Part shown: positions 8,532 to 18,267 of the stretch, one piece after another
Layout of the letters: the number at the start of each line of letters is the position of its first letter
Numbering within the stretch: the first letter of the stretch is position 1
NCBI RefSeq assembly: GCF_004570385.1
Contig: NZ_SPQL01000008.1
Coordinates: 62,001-126,000 of the forward strand
Direction: 5' to 3'
Origin: Blastococcus sp. CT_GayMR19
GTDB lineage: Bacteria; Actinomycetota; Actinomycetes; Mycobacteriales; Geodermatophilaceae
DNA length: 64,000 nt
The notes under the pieces: model-generated
What the model was told of the DNA's origin: nothing
The model's input: only the letters and a program-made list of their open reading frames with translations
The model's database searches: none
Made by a program: the position numbers and the translations under genes

Positions 8532-9379
8532 GTCGCCGCCCAGGTGCGGGCGAGCCCCTCCGCGAGGTCCACCGTCGGCCGCCACCCGAGCAGCCGGGCG
8601 GCGGCCCGCGGATCGCTGACCCAGTCCGCGGTGTCCCAGGAGCGACCGGGGTGGGCGCCGGCGGCGGTGGCGATCCGCCGTCCGGTGACCCGTTCGGCGG
8701 TGGCGACCAGCTCCTCGGTGCTGGTCTGCGCGCCGGTGCCGATGTTCAGCACGGCACCCGGGGGCAGCGACGCGTCCACGGCCGCCCGGACGCAGGCGTC
8801 GACGACGTCCCCCACCCAGACCCAGTCCCGCCGGCTGAGCCGGGCGGGCAGGGGCACGGTCGCGCCGGTGCGGGCGGCGTCCAGCACCACGGGGACCAGG
8901 CGGGTGGGGTGGTCCCCCGGCCCGTAGACCTGGAAGGCACGCAGGACGGCGGCCCGGATCCCGCGCTCGGCCGCGGCCGCCTGGAGCAGCAGGGACCCGG
9001 CGGCCTTGGTGGCGCCGAAGAACCCGCGCGGCTCCAGCGCGGCGTCCTCGGCGAGGGGGTGCGGAGCCGCGGCGTACTCGGTCGAGGAGCCCAGCCGGAC
9101 CACCGCGCGGCACCGGTCGGGCAGGGCGTCGACGAGCCAGGGGCTGGTGTTGACCGCGACCGTCGCGGCCCGCTCGGCGGCCGTCGCCTTGGCCCGGCCC
9201 GCCGCCAGGGAGAAGACGACGTCCGGGTCGGCGGCCCGCACCGCGGCCGACGCCGCGGCCGCATCGGTCAGGTCGACCTCGCGCCGGGTGAGCCCGACGA
9301 CCTCCCAGCCGTCGGCCCGCAGGCGCGCGACCAGGTGCCGGCCGACGAACCCGCCGGCGCCGGTGACCAGCGCCCTCAC
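8528..9379 (-). CDS. NDP-sugar epimerase/dehydratase-like extended SDR
   Basis: A 283-residue extended SDR. GAGGFVGRHL at residues 7-16 is the NAD-binding motif, and DLTDAAA, FSLAAGRA and VRLGSSTEYA follow as in nucleotide-sugar 4,6-dehydratases and 4-epimerases. The catalytic YxxxK reads FGATK (Phe121-Lys125), so the proton-transferring Tyr is missing; the nucleotides clearly give TTC. The C-terminal part (VYGPGDHPTRLVP, WVWVGDVVDA, LNIGTG) is typical substrate-domain sequence. Start and stop overlap both neighbours by 4 bp, so the three genes form a coupled unit. The Tyr loss suggests altered chemistry or a binding role. Confidence 0.87.
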   Translation of the reverse strand: MRALVTGAGGFVGRHLVARLRADGWEVVGLTRREVDLTDAAAASAAVRAADPDVVFSLAAGRAKATAAERAATVAVNTSPWLVDALPDRCRAVVRLGSSTEYAAAPHPLAEDAALEPRGFFGATKAAGSLLLQAAAAERGIRAAVLRAFQVYGPGDHPTRLVPVVLDAARTGATVPLPARLSRRDWVWVGDVVDACVRAAVDASLPPGAVLNIGTGAQTSTEELVATAERVTGRRIATAAGAHPGRSWDTADWVSDPRAAARLLGWRPTVDLAEGLARTWAAT

Positions 9380-10182
9380 GCGGGCAGCGCCACCGCGTCC
9401 ACGAGCGCCGGGACCGCCGATCCGGCGACGGCGGCCACGAACGCCGAGCGGGCGGCGACCGCCTCGGCCGGCGACGCGCGGCGCAACCGGTCCACCGACG
9501 CCAGCACGAGGGGCACCTCGACGTAGGGGTCGCGGCCGGCCATGTCGGCGGTGAACGACCGCCGCAGGAAGGTGAAGTCCGCGCCGGTGCGCACGAGCTC
9601 GGCGGCCAGCAGGTCGCTGGACACCGGGAAGCCACGGCCGGGCAGGGTCAGGCCGCCGACGCCGAAGGGCTGGGCCACCTCCGCGCGGACGGCGTCCACG
9701 GTGCCGTCGACCAGGGGCCGGAAGAGCTCGGTCGAGCGGCGGTCGATGCGGAGGTCGTTGAGGCCCAGGTAGACGCGCGAGAGCGGCCGCCCCGCGAGCC
9801 CGGCGGCGCCGTCCACGGCGTCCTGGGTCTCGATGAGGATCCCGAGCCCGCACCGGCCGTCGACGAGCTCGAGGGTGCGGTCCACCTGCTCGGCCGTGCG
9901 CACCATAGGCAGCAGGATCTCGTCCGCGCCGCGCCGCACGGCCTCGTCGACCTCTCCGCCCGTCCACGGCCCGAAGCCGTTGATCCGGCACAGCAGCCGC
10001 CCGGACGTGGCCGCGCGCATCCGCGCGAGGTCGGCCGGGGTGTCGGCGTTGATCTGGGTGCCCTCCCCCAGCTGCCGCCGCGCCTTGCCGCGCCGTTCCC
10101 AGTCCACGACGATCCCCGCCGCTCCGGCGGCGACGACGTCACGGCCCCAGCGCGGGTCCACGGTGAAGAGGAAGAGGTCCAC
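9376..10182 (-). CDS. HpcH/HpaI-type aldolase/citrate lyase family protein
   Basis: A 268-residue TIM-barrel protein. GIVVDWERRGK, INADTPADL, RINGF, EILLPMVR, LIETQDAV and GLNDLRID follow the strand order of the HpcH/HpaI aldolase and citrate-lyase beta family; the Arg in RINGF and the Glu in IETQ match the usual substrate and metal ligands. Members encoded in glycan clusters are thought to act on pyruvyl or oxaloacetyl-type intermediates. It is the first gene of the leftward cluster; the GTG start at 10182 lies 8 nt after a TAAGCT that could be a leaderless -10, overlapped by a DtxR-like box. Confidence 0.85.
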   Translation of the reverse strand: MDLFLFTVDPRWGRDVVAAGAAGIVVDWERRGKARRQLGEGTQINADTPADLARMRAATSGRLLCRINGFGPWTGGEVDEAVRRGADEILLPMVRTAEQVDRTLELVDGRCGLGILIETQDAVDGAAGLAGRPLSRVYLGLNDLRIDRRSTELFRPLVDGTVDAVRAEVAQPFGVGGLTLPGRGFPVSSDLLAAELVRTGADFTFLRRSFTADMAGRDPYVEVPLVLASVDRLRRASPAEAVAARSAFVAAVAGSAVPALVDAVALPA

Positions 10183-10188
10183 GGTAGG

Positions 10189-10207
10189 GCAGCTTAGGCT
10201 TTCCTAA
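10189..10207 (-). promoter_or_regulatory. DtxR/IdeR-like iron box before the aldolase-epimerase-GT2 cluster
   Basis: The 19-mer GCAGCTTAGGCTTTCCTAA matches the DtxR/IdeR consensus TTAGGTTAGGCTAACCTAA at 14 of 19 positions. It overlaps the presumed -10 of the leftward cluster starting at 10182. It also lies just past the end of the Fe(III) transporter operon. Confidence 0.5.
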
Positions 10208-10243
10208 CTACGCGGCCGCAGACACCCCCGTTGACGCGTCGCG

Positions 10244-11364
<1,121 letters not shown>

Positions 11365-11368
<4 letters not shown>

Positions 11369-12867
11369 GTGGTCAGACCTCGTCGGGCGTCGCGGGACAG
11401 CAGCACGGTAGCGGGGGCCGAGAGCAGCACCATGACCACGGCGTACGGGGCGGCCGCCCCGTACTCCAGGGCGCTGCTCGCCGACCAGAACGCCGTCGCC
11501 AGCGTGGTCGTTCCCGTGGGGGCGAGCAGCAGCGTCGCCGTCAGCTCGGTGACCACGGCCAGGAAGACCAGCGCCGCACCGGCGCCGATGCCGGGCGCCA
11601 GCAGCGGGAGGGTGACCCGTCGGAGCCGGTCGGGCGCCGAGGCGCCGAGGGAGGCCGCGACGTCGTCGTAGACCGGCGGCGACTGCTCGACGGCGGCGCG
11701 CACCGTCACGATGGCCCGCGGGAGGAAGAGGATCGCGTAGGCGGCCAGCAGCACCGGCACGGTCTGGTAGAGCCAGGGCGTGGCCCGGATGCTCAGCGTC
11801 ACCAGCGCCAGGGCGACGACGATCCCCGGCACGGCACTGCCCAGGTAGGCGCTGCGCTCGAGCAGCGTCGCCACGCGGCCGCGTGCGCGGACGGCGAGCC
11901 AGCCCGTGGGCAGCGCCATGGCGACCGCCGCGACCGCCGCGGCCGCGGCGAGGCCGAGCGTCGTCCCGGTGGTGGCGCCCAGCAGCCCCAGGTCGAGCCC
12001 CGCGGAGGCCCCGGCCGCCATCCAGTAACCGAGGCTCGCGAGCGGCACCGCCAGGGCCAGGGCGACCAGCGCGGCCAGCCCGGCCAGCGCCGGAAGGGTC
12101 AGGATCCCCAGCGCCACCGGCCGGACGGGCCGCGCCGCCCCGCCGCCCGTGCGGGCGTAGCCGCGCCGGCCGCGCAGCCGCAGCTCGGCCAGCAGCAGGC
12201 CCAGGCACAAGAGCACGAGGACGCCGGCCAGCATGGTGGCGCCGGCGCCGTTGAACGTCGCGCGGTACTGGTCGTAGATGGCGGTGGTGAAGGTCGGGTA
12301 CCGCAGCATCTGCAGGGCGCCGAACTCGGCCAGCAGGTGCAGGGCCACGAGCAGGCTGCCCCCGAGCAGGGCCACCCGCAGCTGCGGCAGCTGCACCCGG
12401 CGGAACACCGCCCAGCTGGACAGGCCCAGCCCGCGGGCGGTGTCCTCCAGGGCCGGGTCCAGCCCGCGGAATGTGGCGGCGACCGGCAGGTAGACGAACG
12501 GGAAGTAGGACAGCGACACCACCAGCAGCGCTCCGGCGTAGGTGTCGAGGCCCGGCAGCAGCGAGATCCAGGCATAGCTGTTCACGAACGCCGGCACCGC
12601 CAGCGGCGCGACCAGCAGCACGTGCCAGACCCGCCGCGCCGGGACCGAGGATCGCTCGACGAGCCAGGCCGCGCCGACGCCGAGCACCGCGCAGACGGCG
12701 ACGGTGCCGAGCACCAGCCGGGAGGTGTTCCAGAGCAGCTCACCCACCCGCGGCCGGAACACCAGCTCCCGGATGCCGGCCCAGCCGACGTCGACCGTGG
12801 ACGCGGCGATGTACCCCAGCGGCAGCAGCGCGAGCGCGGCCACGCAGATCGCGAGCGCCAGCGTCAC
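11365..12867 (-). CDS. fbpB: Fe(III) ABC transporter permease
   Basis: A 500-residue double-length permease with about 12 helices: two BPD_transp_1 units, each carrying an EAA-type loop (ALEDTARGLGLSSWAVFRRV and DDVAASLGASAPDRLRRV). This duplication is characteristic of FbpB permeases, in which one polypeptide forms the whole membrane channel. The start is uncertain: the GTG at 12867 is used, but the frame stays open upstream through a basic Pro/Ser/Arg-rich stretch close to the binding-protein stop. Middle gene of the operon. Confidence 0.9.
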
Positions 12868-12968
12868 CGGCGACCGGCGCAGCCGGGCCCCCGACGGACC
12901 CCCGGACGGCCGGGAGCCCCGGGACGGCGAGGTCCCGGGGCTGACGGCCGGAGTGGGGGTGAGCGTCG

Positions 12969-13997
12969 TCAGAGCAGGCCCACTTCCTGCATCAGCTCGG
13001 TGACCAGCGGGGCGTCGAGCGAGCCCGGGTCGACGTCGGGCGCGCCGAGCTCCTCCAGCGGAGGCAGGGCCTCGGCCGAGGCCACGCCGGTGCCGACGGC
13101 GTACTCCAGCGCGGAGCTCTCGGCCAGCTTCTCCTGAGCGACCTGCGAGGTCAGGTAGGCGACGAGGCGCTGGGCCTCCTCGGGCTGGTCGGAGGACGCG
13201 AGCACCCCGGCCCCGGAGACGCTGATGAAGGCGCCCGGGTCGGCGTTGCCGAAGTAGTGGAGCTTCGCGTCGTCACCGATGAGGCCGTTCTGGGCCTGGT
13301 CGCGGAACCAGTAGTAGTGGTACGTGATGCCGACCGGGACCTCGCCCTCGTCGACGGCCTTCATGATCGCGGTGTTGCTCGCGTAGATCTCGGCGTTGCG
13401 CTCCAGCCCGGTGAGCCACTCCCGCGTCGCGTCCTCGCCCTCCAGGGCCAGGACGGCGCTGACGATTGCCTGGAAGTCCGCGCCGCCGGCCGCGATGCCG
13501 ACCCGCCCGTCCCACGCGGGGTCGGCGAGGTCGAGCATCGATGCCGGGAGCTCGTCCTCGGGGATCTCCGCTGGGTTGTAGATCAGGGCGGTGGATCGCG
13601 CGGCGAACCCGACCCACGTGCCCGAGTCAGGGCGGTACTCCTCCCCGACCTGCTCGAGGGTCGCGTCGTCCAGCGGCGCCAGGAGGCCGGCCTTGTCGAC
13701 GACGTCGATCGAGGGGCTGTTCTCCGTGAGGAAGACGTCGGCCGGCGAGGCCTCGCCCTCCTCCACGATCTGGTTGGCCAGCTCGGAGTCGTTCGCGTCG
13801 CGGAACTCCAGCTCGATGCCGGTCTCGTCGGTGAAGCCCTCGAGCATCGCGCGGACCAGGCTCTCGTGCTGGGCGCTGTAGACCGTCAGCTTCTCGGCAC
13901 CGGAGGCGTCCCCGCACGCGGCGAGCGCCGTCGTGACGCCGGCGACGGACACGAGGGTGGCGATCGCCCGCCCGGGCAGTGTCAGGCGGTGGGTCAC
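12969..13997 (-). CDS. fbpA: Fe(III) ABC transporter substrate-binding lipoprotein
   Basis: A 342-residue class II periplasmic-binding-fold protein. It begins with a basic signal and lipobox ending TALAAC, so it is probably diacylated at that Cys and anchored outside the membrane. KLTVYSAQHESLVRAMLEGF, DVFLTENSP and GITYHYYWFRDQ match the ferric-binding protein family; the YHYYW segment carries the paired Tyr expected to ligate Fe(III). The GTG at 13997 is chosen because AGGAGG lies 6-11 nt upstream. First gene of the iron importer operon. Confidence 0.92.
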   Translation of the reverse strand: MTHRLTLPGRAIATLVSVAGVTTALAACGDASGAEKLTVYSAQHESLVRAMLEGFTDETGIELEFRDANDSELANQIVEEGEASPADVFLTENSPSIDVVDKAGLLAPLDDATLEQVGEEYRPDSGTWVGFAARSTALIYNPAEIPEDELPASMLDLADPAWDGRVGIAAGGADFQAIVSAVLALEGEDATREWLTGLERNAEIYASNTAIMKAVDEGEVPVGITYHYYWFRDQAQNGLIGDDAKLHYFGNADPGAFISVSGAGVLASSDQPEEAQRLVAYLTSQVAQEKLAESSALEYAVGTGVASAEALPPLEELGAPDVDPGSLDAPLVTELMQEVGLL

Positions 13998-14048
13998 GTG
14001 CTGGTCCTCCTGCGAATGGGCCCGTCCGTGGGTATGTCCACAGCGTAG

Positions 14049-14067
14049 ATAGGCAAGGCACACCTAA
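14049..14067 (-). promoter_or_regulatory. DtxR/IdeR-like iron box before the Fe(III) transporter operon
   Basis: ATAGGCAAGGCACACCTAA matches the 19-bp DtxR/IdeR consensus at 14 of 19 positions with both half-sites recognisable. It lies about 52 bp upstream of the binding-protein GTG, a sensible place for iron-dependent repression. Confidence 0.65.
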
Positions 14068-14135
14068 CCAGAGCTATCGGCGCGTCGGGCACCCCACCCC
14101 CCGGGGCTCCCGCCCGGGCTGGGTAGAACTCCGGC

Positions 14136-14588
14136 ATGACCGCGACCCCCGCGCCGCCGTCGTTGCGCCGCGCCCGCTTCGCCGACCTCACGCCGTTCGA
14201 GCTCTACGGCCTGTGCCGGCTGCGGGTCGACGTGTTCGTCGTCGAGCAGCAGTGCCCCTATCCCGAGCTCGACGGGCGCGACGCCGAGCCCGCCACCGTG
14301 CACGTGTGGTTCGAGGAGGACGGCGTGGTGCTGGCCACGATCCGCGTGCTGGACGACGGCGGGACGCGGGCGATCGGCCGCGTGGCGACGGCGTCGTCCG
14401 CCCGCGGCCGGGGACTCGCCGCCCGCCTGATGGAGCAGGGCATCGCACTGTGCGAGGGGTTCCCGATCACGCTGGGCGCCCAGGCCCACCTAGAGGGCTG
14501 GTACGGGCGGTTCGGTTTCCGGCGCAGCGGGCCGGGCTACGTGGAGGACGGCATCCCGCACGTGCCCATGCGGCGGGAGCCGGCGTGA
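14136..14588 (+). CDS. ElaA-type GNAT N-acetyltransferase
   Basis: A 150-residue protein. ELYGLCRLRVDVFVVEQQCP followed by YPELDGRD is the ElaA-family signature, and VATASSARGRGLAARLMEQ contains the R/QxxGxG/A acetyl-CoA loop of GNAT enzymes. The C-terminus has EGWYGRFGFRRSG, the usual substrate-side strand. It transfers acetyl from acetyl-CoA to an unknown amine. Its stop overlaps the GTG of the next gene (GTGA). Confidence 0.9.
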   Translation: MTATPAPPSLRRARFADLTPFELYGLCRLRVDVFVVEQQCPYPELDGRDAEPATVHVWFEEDGVVLATIRVLDDGGTRAIGRVATASSARGRGLAARLMEQGIALCEGFPITLGAQAHLEGWYGRFGFRRSGPGYVEDGIPHVPMRREPA

Positions 14589-14896
14589 GCACCGACCCCG
14601 GGGAGCTGCTCCGGACGGCCGCCGACCGGCTGGACGCCCTCGCCGCCCGCACGACCTCGGGCGACTGGCGGGCGAGCGGGCTCCTGGCCAGTCGCCCCGA
14701 GGTCGTGGCACACCGCTCCGACGGGAGCACCGAGCACGTCGCCGAGGCGCGGGCGAACACCGCCGCCTGGATCGCCGCCCTCTCCCCCGCGCTGGCCGCC
14801 CCACTGGCCGCCTGGCTGCGCGCCGCAGCATCCGTGCACCCGGTGGACCCGGCGGCGACGGTGTTGGCCCGAGCCCTGCTCGACCGCCTGCCCTGA
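14585..14896 (+). CDS. Small helical hypothetical protein coupled to GNAT gene
   Basis: A 103-residue, mostly helical protein of unknown function: LLRTAADRLDALAARTTSGD, then a short beta-like segment (LASRPEVVAHRSDGST), then AEARANTAAWIAALSPALAA. The GTG start overlaps the GNAT stop by 4 bp, so the genes are coupled. No catalytic motif or membrane segment is visible. A hairpin with a T-run follows directly. Confidence 0.7.
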   Translation: MSTDPGELLRTAADRLDALAARTTSGDWRASGLLASRPEVVAHRSDGSTEHVAEARANTAAWIAALSPALAAPLAAWLRAAASVHPVDPAATVLARALLDRLP

Positions 14897-14898
14897 CC

Positions 14899-14920
14899 GC
14901 CCTGTCAGGGCCAGGCTTTT
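14899..14920 (+). terminator. Intrinsic terminator with T-run
   Basis: GCCCT-GTC-AGGGC at 14899-14911, then CAGGC and TTTT at 14917-14920, right after the stop at 14896. It is one of the few hairpins in the window followed by a T-run. Confidence 0.65.
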
Positions 14921-14939
14921 CCCCTGGTCACCTTTCATA

Positions 14940-14966
14940 GATGACTAACGCTTCGATGGCTAAGCT
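14940..14966 (+). promoter_or_regulatory. Leaderless-type promoter and direct repeat before marR gene
   Basis: GATGACTAA at 14940-14948 and GATGGCTAA at 14955-14963 form a direct repeat with a 15-bp period. TAAGCT at 14961-14966 sits 6 nt before the GTG at 14973, the spacing of a leaderless -10. The repeat could be an autoregulatory operator. Confidence 0.45.
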
Positions 14967-14972
14967 TGCTCG

Positions 14973-15401
14973 GTGCCGCCCTCCGAACCTCCCATCGGCC
15001 TCGCCGTCGCCGCGTCCGCCAAGGCTCTGAGCAGGGCATTCGACGACGCGCTGGCCGCCGTCGGTGGGTCCTCCCCGAGCTGGCTGGTCCTCCGGGCGGT
15101 GAAGTCCGCGGAGGTCGGCACCCAGGGCGAACTCGCGACGGTTCTCGGCATCAAGCAGCCGACCCTGACCCACCATCTCGACGGACTCGAGCGGGCCGGC
15201 CTGGTCACGAGGAGTCGCGACCCGGGCAACCGGCGGGTGCAGCGAATCGCTGTGACGGAAGCCGGGGAGCAGTTGTTCCTGCGGCTGCGCCGGGCAGCGG
15301 CGGCGTTCGACGGCCGACTGCGCGCGGGCCTGGACGACGACGACGTGCGAACGCTGCGCCGGCTGCTGGCCCAGCTCGAGGAGAACGCGCAGCCGGACTG
15401 A
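14973..15401 (+). CDS. MarR family transcriptional regulator
   Basis: A 142-residue winged-helix protein. SWLVLRAVKSAEVGTQGELA and IKQPTLTHHLDGLERAGLV form the recognition region, and RDPGNRRVQRIAVTEAGEQL is the beta-wing, all standard for MarR. Such proteins act as dimers and usually repress themselves and a neighbouring gene in response to small aromatic ligands. Nearest candidate targets are the gene itself and the TetR gene 41 bp downstream. The short upstream space with a -10 next to the GTG suggests a leaderless transcript. Confidence 0.92.
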   Translation: MPPSEPPIGLAVAASAKALSRAFDDALAAVGGSSPSWLVLRAVKSAEVGTQGELATVLGIKQPTLTHHLDGLERAGLVTRSRDPGNRRVQRIAVTEAGEQLFLRLRRAAAAFDGRLRAGLDDDDVRTLRRLLAQLEENAQPD

Positions 15402-15442
15402 TCCCTCTTGACGCCGGGGGCAGACGGCTACACCCTCTAGCC

Positions 15443-16069
15443 GTGGCTACGACCTCCAGCCAATGGACGCGCGTGCGGCACCGACGGGCCGCCGTGATGG
15501 ACGAAGCGCTCGACCACGCCGTGGCGCTGATGAGCGAGCAGGGCGTCGGCGCGCTGAGCGTCTCTGAGGTGGCCCGGCGGATGGGCATCCGCGGGCCCTC
15601 GCTCTACAAGTACTTCCCCTCCCGGCACGCGTTCTACGACGCCCTGTTCGCCCGCGGGCTGGCGAGTCAGCAGGCGGCAGTCCGTGCCGCCGTCGACGGT
15701 GTGCCGCGCGGAGTGCCGCGGATCCGGGCCGGCGCGACGGCCGTCGTCCGCTGGGCGGTGGAGCACCCGGCCCTGGCACAGCTCCTGCACTGGCGGCCGG
15801 TGCCCGGCTTCGAGCCCTCCCCCGGCGTCTTCGCCCCCGCCGAGGGCGAGATGGTCGACGTCCGCGCCGAGTTCGCGGAGGCCGTGCGGCTGGGCCAGCT
15901 CGCGCCCGGCGCCGACTCCGACGAGGTCGTCCGGCTCTACACCGTCGTCCTGTCCGGCCTGATCTCCCAGCAGCTCGCCAACCAGCCGGGCGCGACCTAC
16001 GCCGAGGGCGTCTTCAGCCGGCTCACCGAGATCGCGATCGACTCGTTCCTCTCGCCCCACTTCTCCTGA
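15443..16069 (+). CDS. TetR family transcriptional regulator
   Basis: A 208-residue regulator. The N-terminal HTH reads ALMSEQGVGALSVSEVARRM then GIRGPSLYKYFPSRHAFYDA, a typical TetR helix-turn-helix. The C-terminal ligand domain (WAVEHPALAQLLHW onward) resembles the TetR_C_33/WHG subgroup. GTG 15443 is chosen because it lies just upstream of the first basic helix. It is followed after 9 bp by an SRPBCC gene, which it may regulate. Confidence 0.9.
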   Translation: MATTSSQWTRVRHRRAAVMDEALDHAVALMSEQGVGALSVSEVARRMGIRGPSLYKYFPSRHAFYDALFARGLASQQAAVRAAVDGVPRGVPRIRAGATAVVRWAVEHPALAQLLHWRPVPGFEPSPGVFAPAEGEMVDVRAEFAEAVRLGQLAPGADSDEVVRLYTVVLSGLISQQLANQPGATYAEGVFSRLTEIAIDSFLSPHFS

Positions 16070-16078
16070 GGAGTCGCC

Positions 16079-16573
16079 ATGCAGACGCTCGACCGCGACG
16101 AGGTCAGCACCGTCGTCGCCGCGCCGCCGGAGGCCGTCTATGCGCTGATCGCGGACGTGACCCGCACCCCCGAGTTCAGTCCGGAGGTGTCGAGCTGCAG
16201 GTGGCTGGACGGGGCCGCCGGACCCGCCGTCGGCGCGCGGTTCGAGGCGGTGAACGGAAGCGCGGCCGGGAAGACCTGGCGGAACCGGCCGGTCGTGACC
16301 GTCGCCGACCCCGGCCGGGAGTTCGCCTTCGTCCGCACCGAGCCGTTCGCGGGGTCGATCGCCTGGCGCTACCGCTTCGAGCCGGTCGAGAACGGCACGC
16401 GCGTGGTGGAGAGCTACGAGGTGCTGCGGCCGGTCAGCCGGCTGGGCTGGTTCGTCATCGAGAGGGTGTTCCGGGGCGGCGACCGCCGCGCGGCGCTGCG
16501 CGATGGGATGCGCACCACTCTCGAACGCCTCCGCGCCGCCGCGGAGACCCGGTCGGACGCCGTCGGCCGATGA
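16079..16573 (+). CDS. SRPBCC (polyketide cyclase/dehydrase-like) protein
   Basis: A 164-residue START/Bet v1-fold protein: STVVAAPPEAVYALIADVTR at the N-terminus, then EFSPEVSSCRWLDG and FVRTEPFAGSIAWRYRFEPV, as in polyketide_cyc2 proteins that bind hydrophobic ligands in a large cavity. Without active-site consensus the reaction cannot be named. It follows the TetR gene by 9 bp, with GAGG as ribosome site, and its stop overlaps the next ATG (ATGA). A ligand-binding partner under TetR control is plausible. Confidence 0.88.
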   Translation: MQTLDRDEVSTVVAAPPEAVYALIADVTRTPEFSPEVSSCRWLDGAAGPAVGARFEAVNGSAAGKTWRNRPVVTVADPGREFAFVRTEPFAGSIAWRYRFEPVENGTRVVESYEVLRPVSRLGWFVIERVFRGGDRRAALRDGMRTTLERLRAAAETRSDAVGR

Positions 16574-16935
16574 CCGGGCGCCAGGCGTTCGCCCACGACG
16601 CCGTCCTCGCGCTGGCCTCTGACGGCGACGACCGGGTCCCCGGCGGGGAGATCACGGTGGCGCTCTGCGGGAGCTGGTCGCACGAGCCGCCGTGCCCGCT
16701 CGCCCCGCACCACACCGGTGCCCGGCGATCCGGGGCGGAGCTCACCCTGCGCCTCCTCTTCGCAGCGGCACCGGGCGACGAGGCGCGGGTCCGGGCGCTG
16801 ATCGAGGAGGCACTTGCCCGCGGTGAGGGCGCGGACCCCAACGGCGTCCGGACGTCGTGGCGGCTGCTCCGGGCCGGCCCCTCCCCCGTCCGGCCCGAGG
16901 AACGCGACCACGCGGAGCATCTCCTCCGGAGCTGA
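16570..16935 (+). CDS. Conserved hypothetical protein (CGSWSHEPPC motif)
   Basis: A 121-residue protein with the striking segment ALCGSWSHEPPCPLAPHHT, a Cys/His-rich patch that could bind metal, followed by a helix rich in Glu/Ala (ARVRALIEEALARGE). Related uncharacterised proteins occur in other actinobacteria. The ATG at 16570 overlaps the SRPBCC stop, so it is the third gene of a TetR-SRPBCC unit. Function unknown. Confidence 0.75.
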   Translation: MTGRQAFAHDAVLALASDGDDRVPGGEITVALCGSWSHEPPCPLAPHHTGARRSGAELTLRLLFAAAPGDEARVRALIEEALARGEGADPNGVRTSWRLLRAGPSPVRPEERDHAEHLLRS

Positions 16936-16967
16936 GCCCCGACCGGCCACTATGGCCATTGTGGTCG

Positions 16968-18236
16968 CTAGGTGCCCAGTTCGCGGGAGGGACCACACGC
17001 CGCGGCCCGGTCGAGCAGGAGCGCCCGCTCGCGCTCGTTGCGGGTGAGCGAGGCCGCGCGCTCGAACTCGGCGCGGGCCTCGTCCGAGCGGCCGAGCTGG
17101 GCCAGCAGATCGCCGCGGGCGCTGGGCAGGAGGTGGTAGCCGCGCAGGGCGGGGACGTCGAGCAGTGCGTCGACCAGCTCGAGGCCGGCCTGCGGTCCGT
17201 ACGCGCGGGAGACCGCGACCGCGCGGTTCAGCTCGATCACCGGGGACGGCGACACCTCGGCGAGCGCCTCGTACAGCGCGGCGATGCGTGCCCAGTCGGT
17301 GTCCTCGACGCTGCCGGCGCGGGCATGGCAGGCGGCGATGGACGCCTGGAGCCCGTAGGGACCGAGCGCCCGGCCCAGCTGCTCGGCGCGGTCCAGCGCC
17401 GCGAGGCCGCGGCGGATCAGCACGTGGTCCCACCGGCCACGGTCCTGGTCGGGCAGCAGCACCGGCTCGCCCGAGGGGGTCACCCGGGCCCGCAGCCGGG
17501 AGGCCTGGATCTCCATGAGCGCGACGAGGCCGTGCACCTCGGCCTCCCCCGGTGTCAGCTCGGCGAGGATCCGGCCCAGCCGCAGGGCCTCCTGGCACAG
17601 GGCCGGGCGCACCCAGTCCTCCCCCGCCGTCGCCGAGTACCCCTCGTTGAAGATCAGGTAGACGACCTCCAGGACCGACCCGAGCCGGGCGGTGAAGTCC
17701 GGGCCGGTGGGCACCTCGAACGGCACCCGGGCGGCGGTCAGCGTCCGCTTCGCGCGCACGATCCGCTGCGCGACCGTCGGCTCCGCGACGAGGAACGCCC
17801 GGGCGATCTCCTCCGTGGTGAGCCCGCCGAGCAGCCGCAGGGTCAGCGCCACCCGCGCCTCCCGGGACAGCACCGGGTGGCAGGAGATGAAGACCAGCCG
17901 GAGCAGGTCGTCCTCCACCACCTCGTCGAGCGCGGCGGCCCAGTCCGGCTCCTCGGCCTCGGCGAGCTCCCGGCCCAGCAGGGCGGTCTTGCGCTCCAGC
18001 CGCTCGGACCGGCGGAACGCGTCGATCGCCCGGTACTTGGCGGTGGCCATGAGCCAGGCGCCCGGCTTGGCCGGCACGCCGGTCTCCGGCCACCGCTCCA
18101 GCGCCGCGACCAATGCGTCCTGCGCGAGCTCCTCGGCATGGCCGACGTCGCCGGTGACGCGGGTGAGGGCGGCGATCAGCTTCGCCGACTCCATGCGCCA
18201 GACGGCGTCGACGACGCGGGTGATGTCCGCGCTCAT
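16968..18236 (-). CDS. ECF42-type RNA polymerase sigma factor with C-terminal DUF6596/TPR-like domain
   Basis: A 422-residue sigma factor. Region 2 spans about residues 10-75 (HAEELAQDALVAALERWP, MATAKYRAIDAFRR); region 4 lies near 115-165 (LTTEEIARAFLVAEPTVAQR, IVRAKRTL). A long C-terminal domain follows: FNEGYSATAGEDWVRPALCQ is the DUF6596 signature, then TPR-like helices. These are hallmarks of the ECF42 group, which lacks a classical anti-sigma factor and is encoded with a YCII/DGPF protein, as it is here: the partner starts 457 bp upstream on the same strand. The C-terminal domain probably regulates activity. Confidence 0.93.
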   Translation of the reverse strand: MSADITRVVDAVWRMESAKLIAALTRVTGDVGHAEELAQDALVAALERWPETGVPAKPGAWLMATAKYRAIDAFRRSERLERKTALLGRELAEAEEPDWAAALDEVVEDDLLRLVFISCHPVLSREARVALTLRLLGGLTTEEIARAFLVAEPTVAQRIVRAKRTLTAARVPFEVPTGPDFTARLGSVLEVVYLIFNEGYSATAGEDWVRPALCQEALRLGRILAELTPGEAEVHGLVALMEIQASRLRARVTPSGEPVLLPDQDRGRWDHVLIRRGLAALDRAEQLGRALGPYGLQASIAACHARAGSVEDTDWARIAALYEALAEVSPSPVIELNRAVAVSRAYGPQAGLELVDALLDVPALRGYHLLPSARGDLLAQLGRSDEARAEFERAASLTRNERERALLLDRAAACGPSRELGT

Positions 18237-18267
18237 CGACGCCGTCCGGGCGGAACAACGATGGGCA

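Noticed and set aside
16947-16964. Near-palindrome CCACTATGGCCATTGTGG
   Set aside because: It lies between two convergent gene ends, is imperfect, and most simply acts as a weak terminator, if anything.
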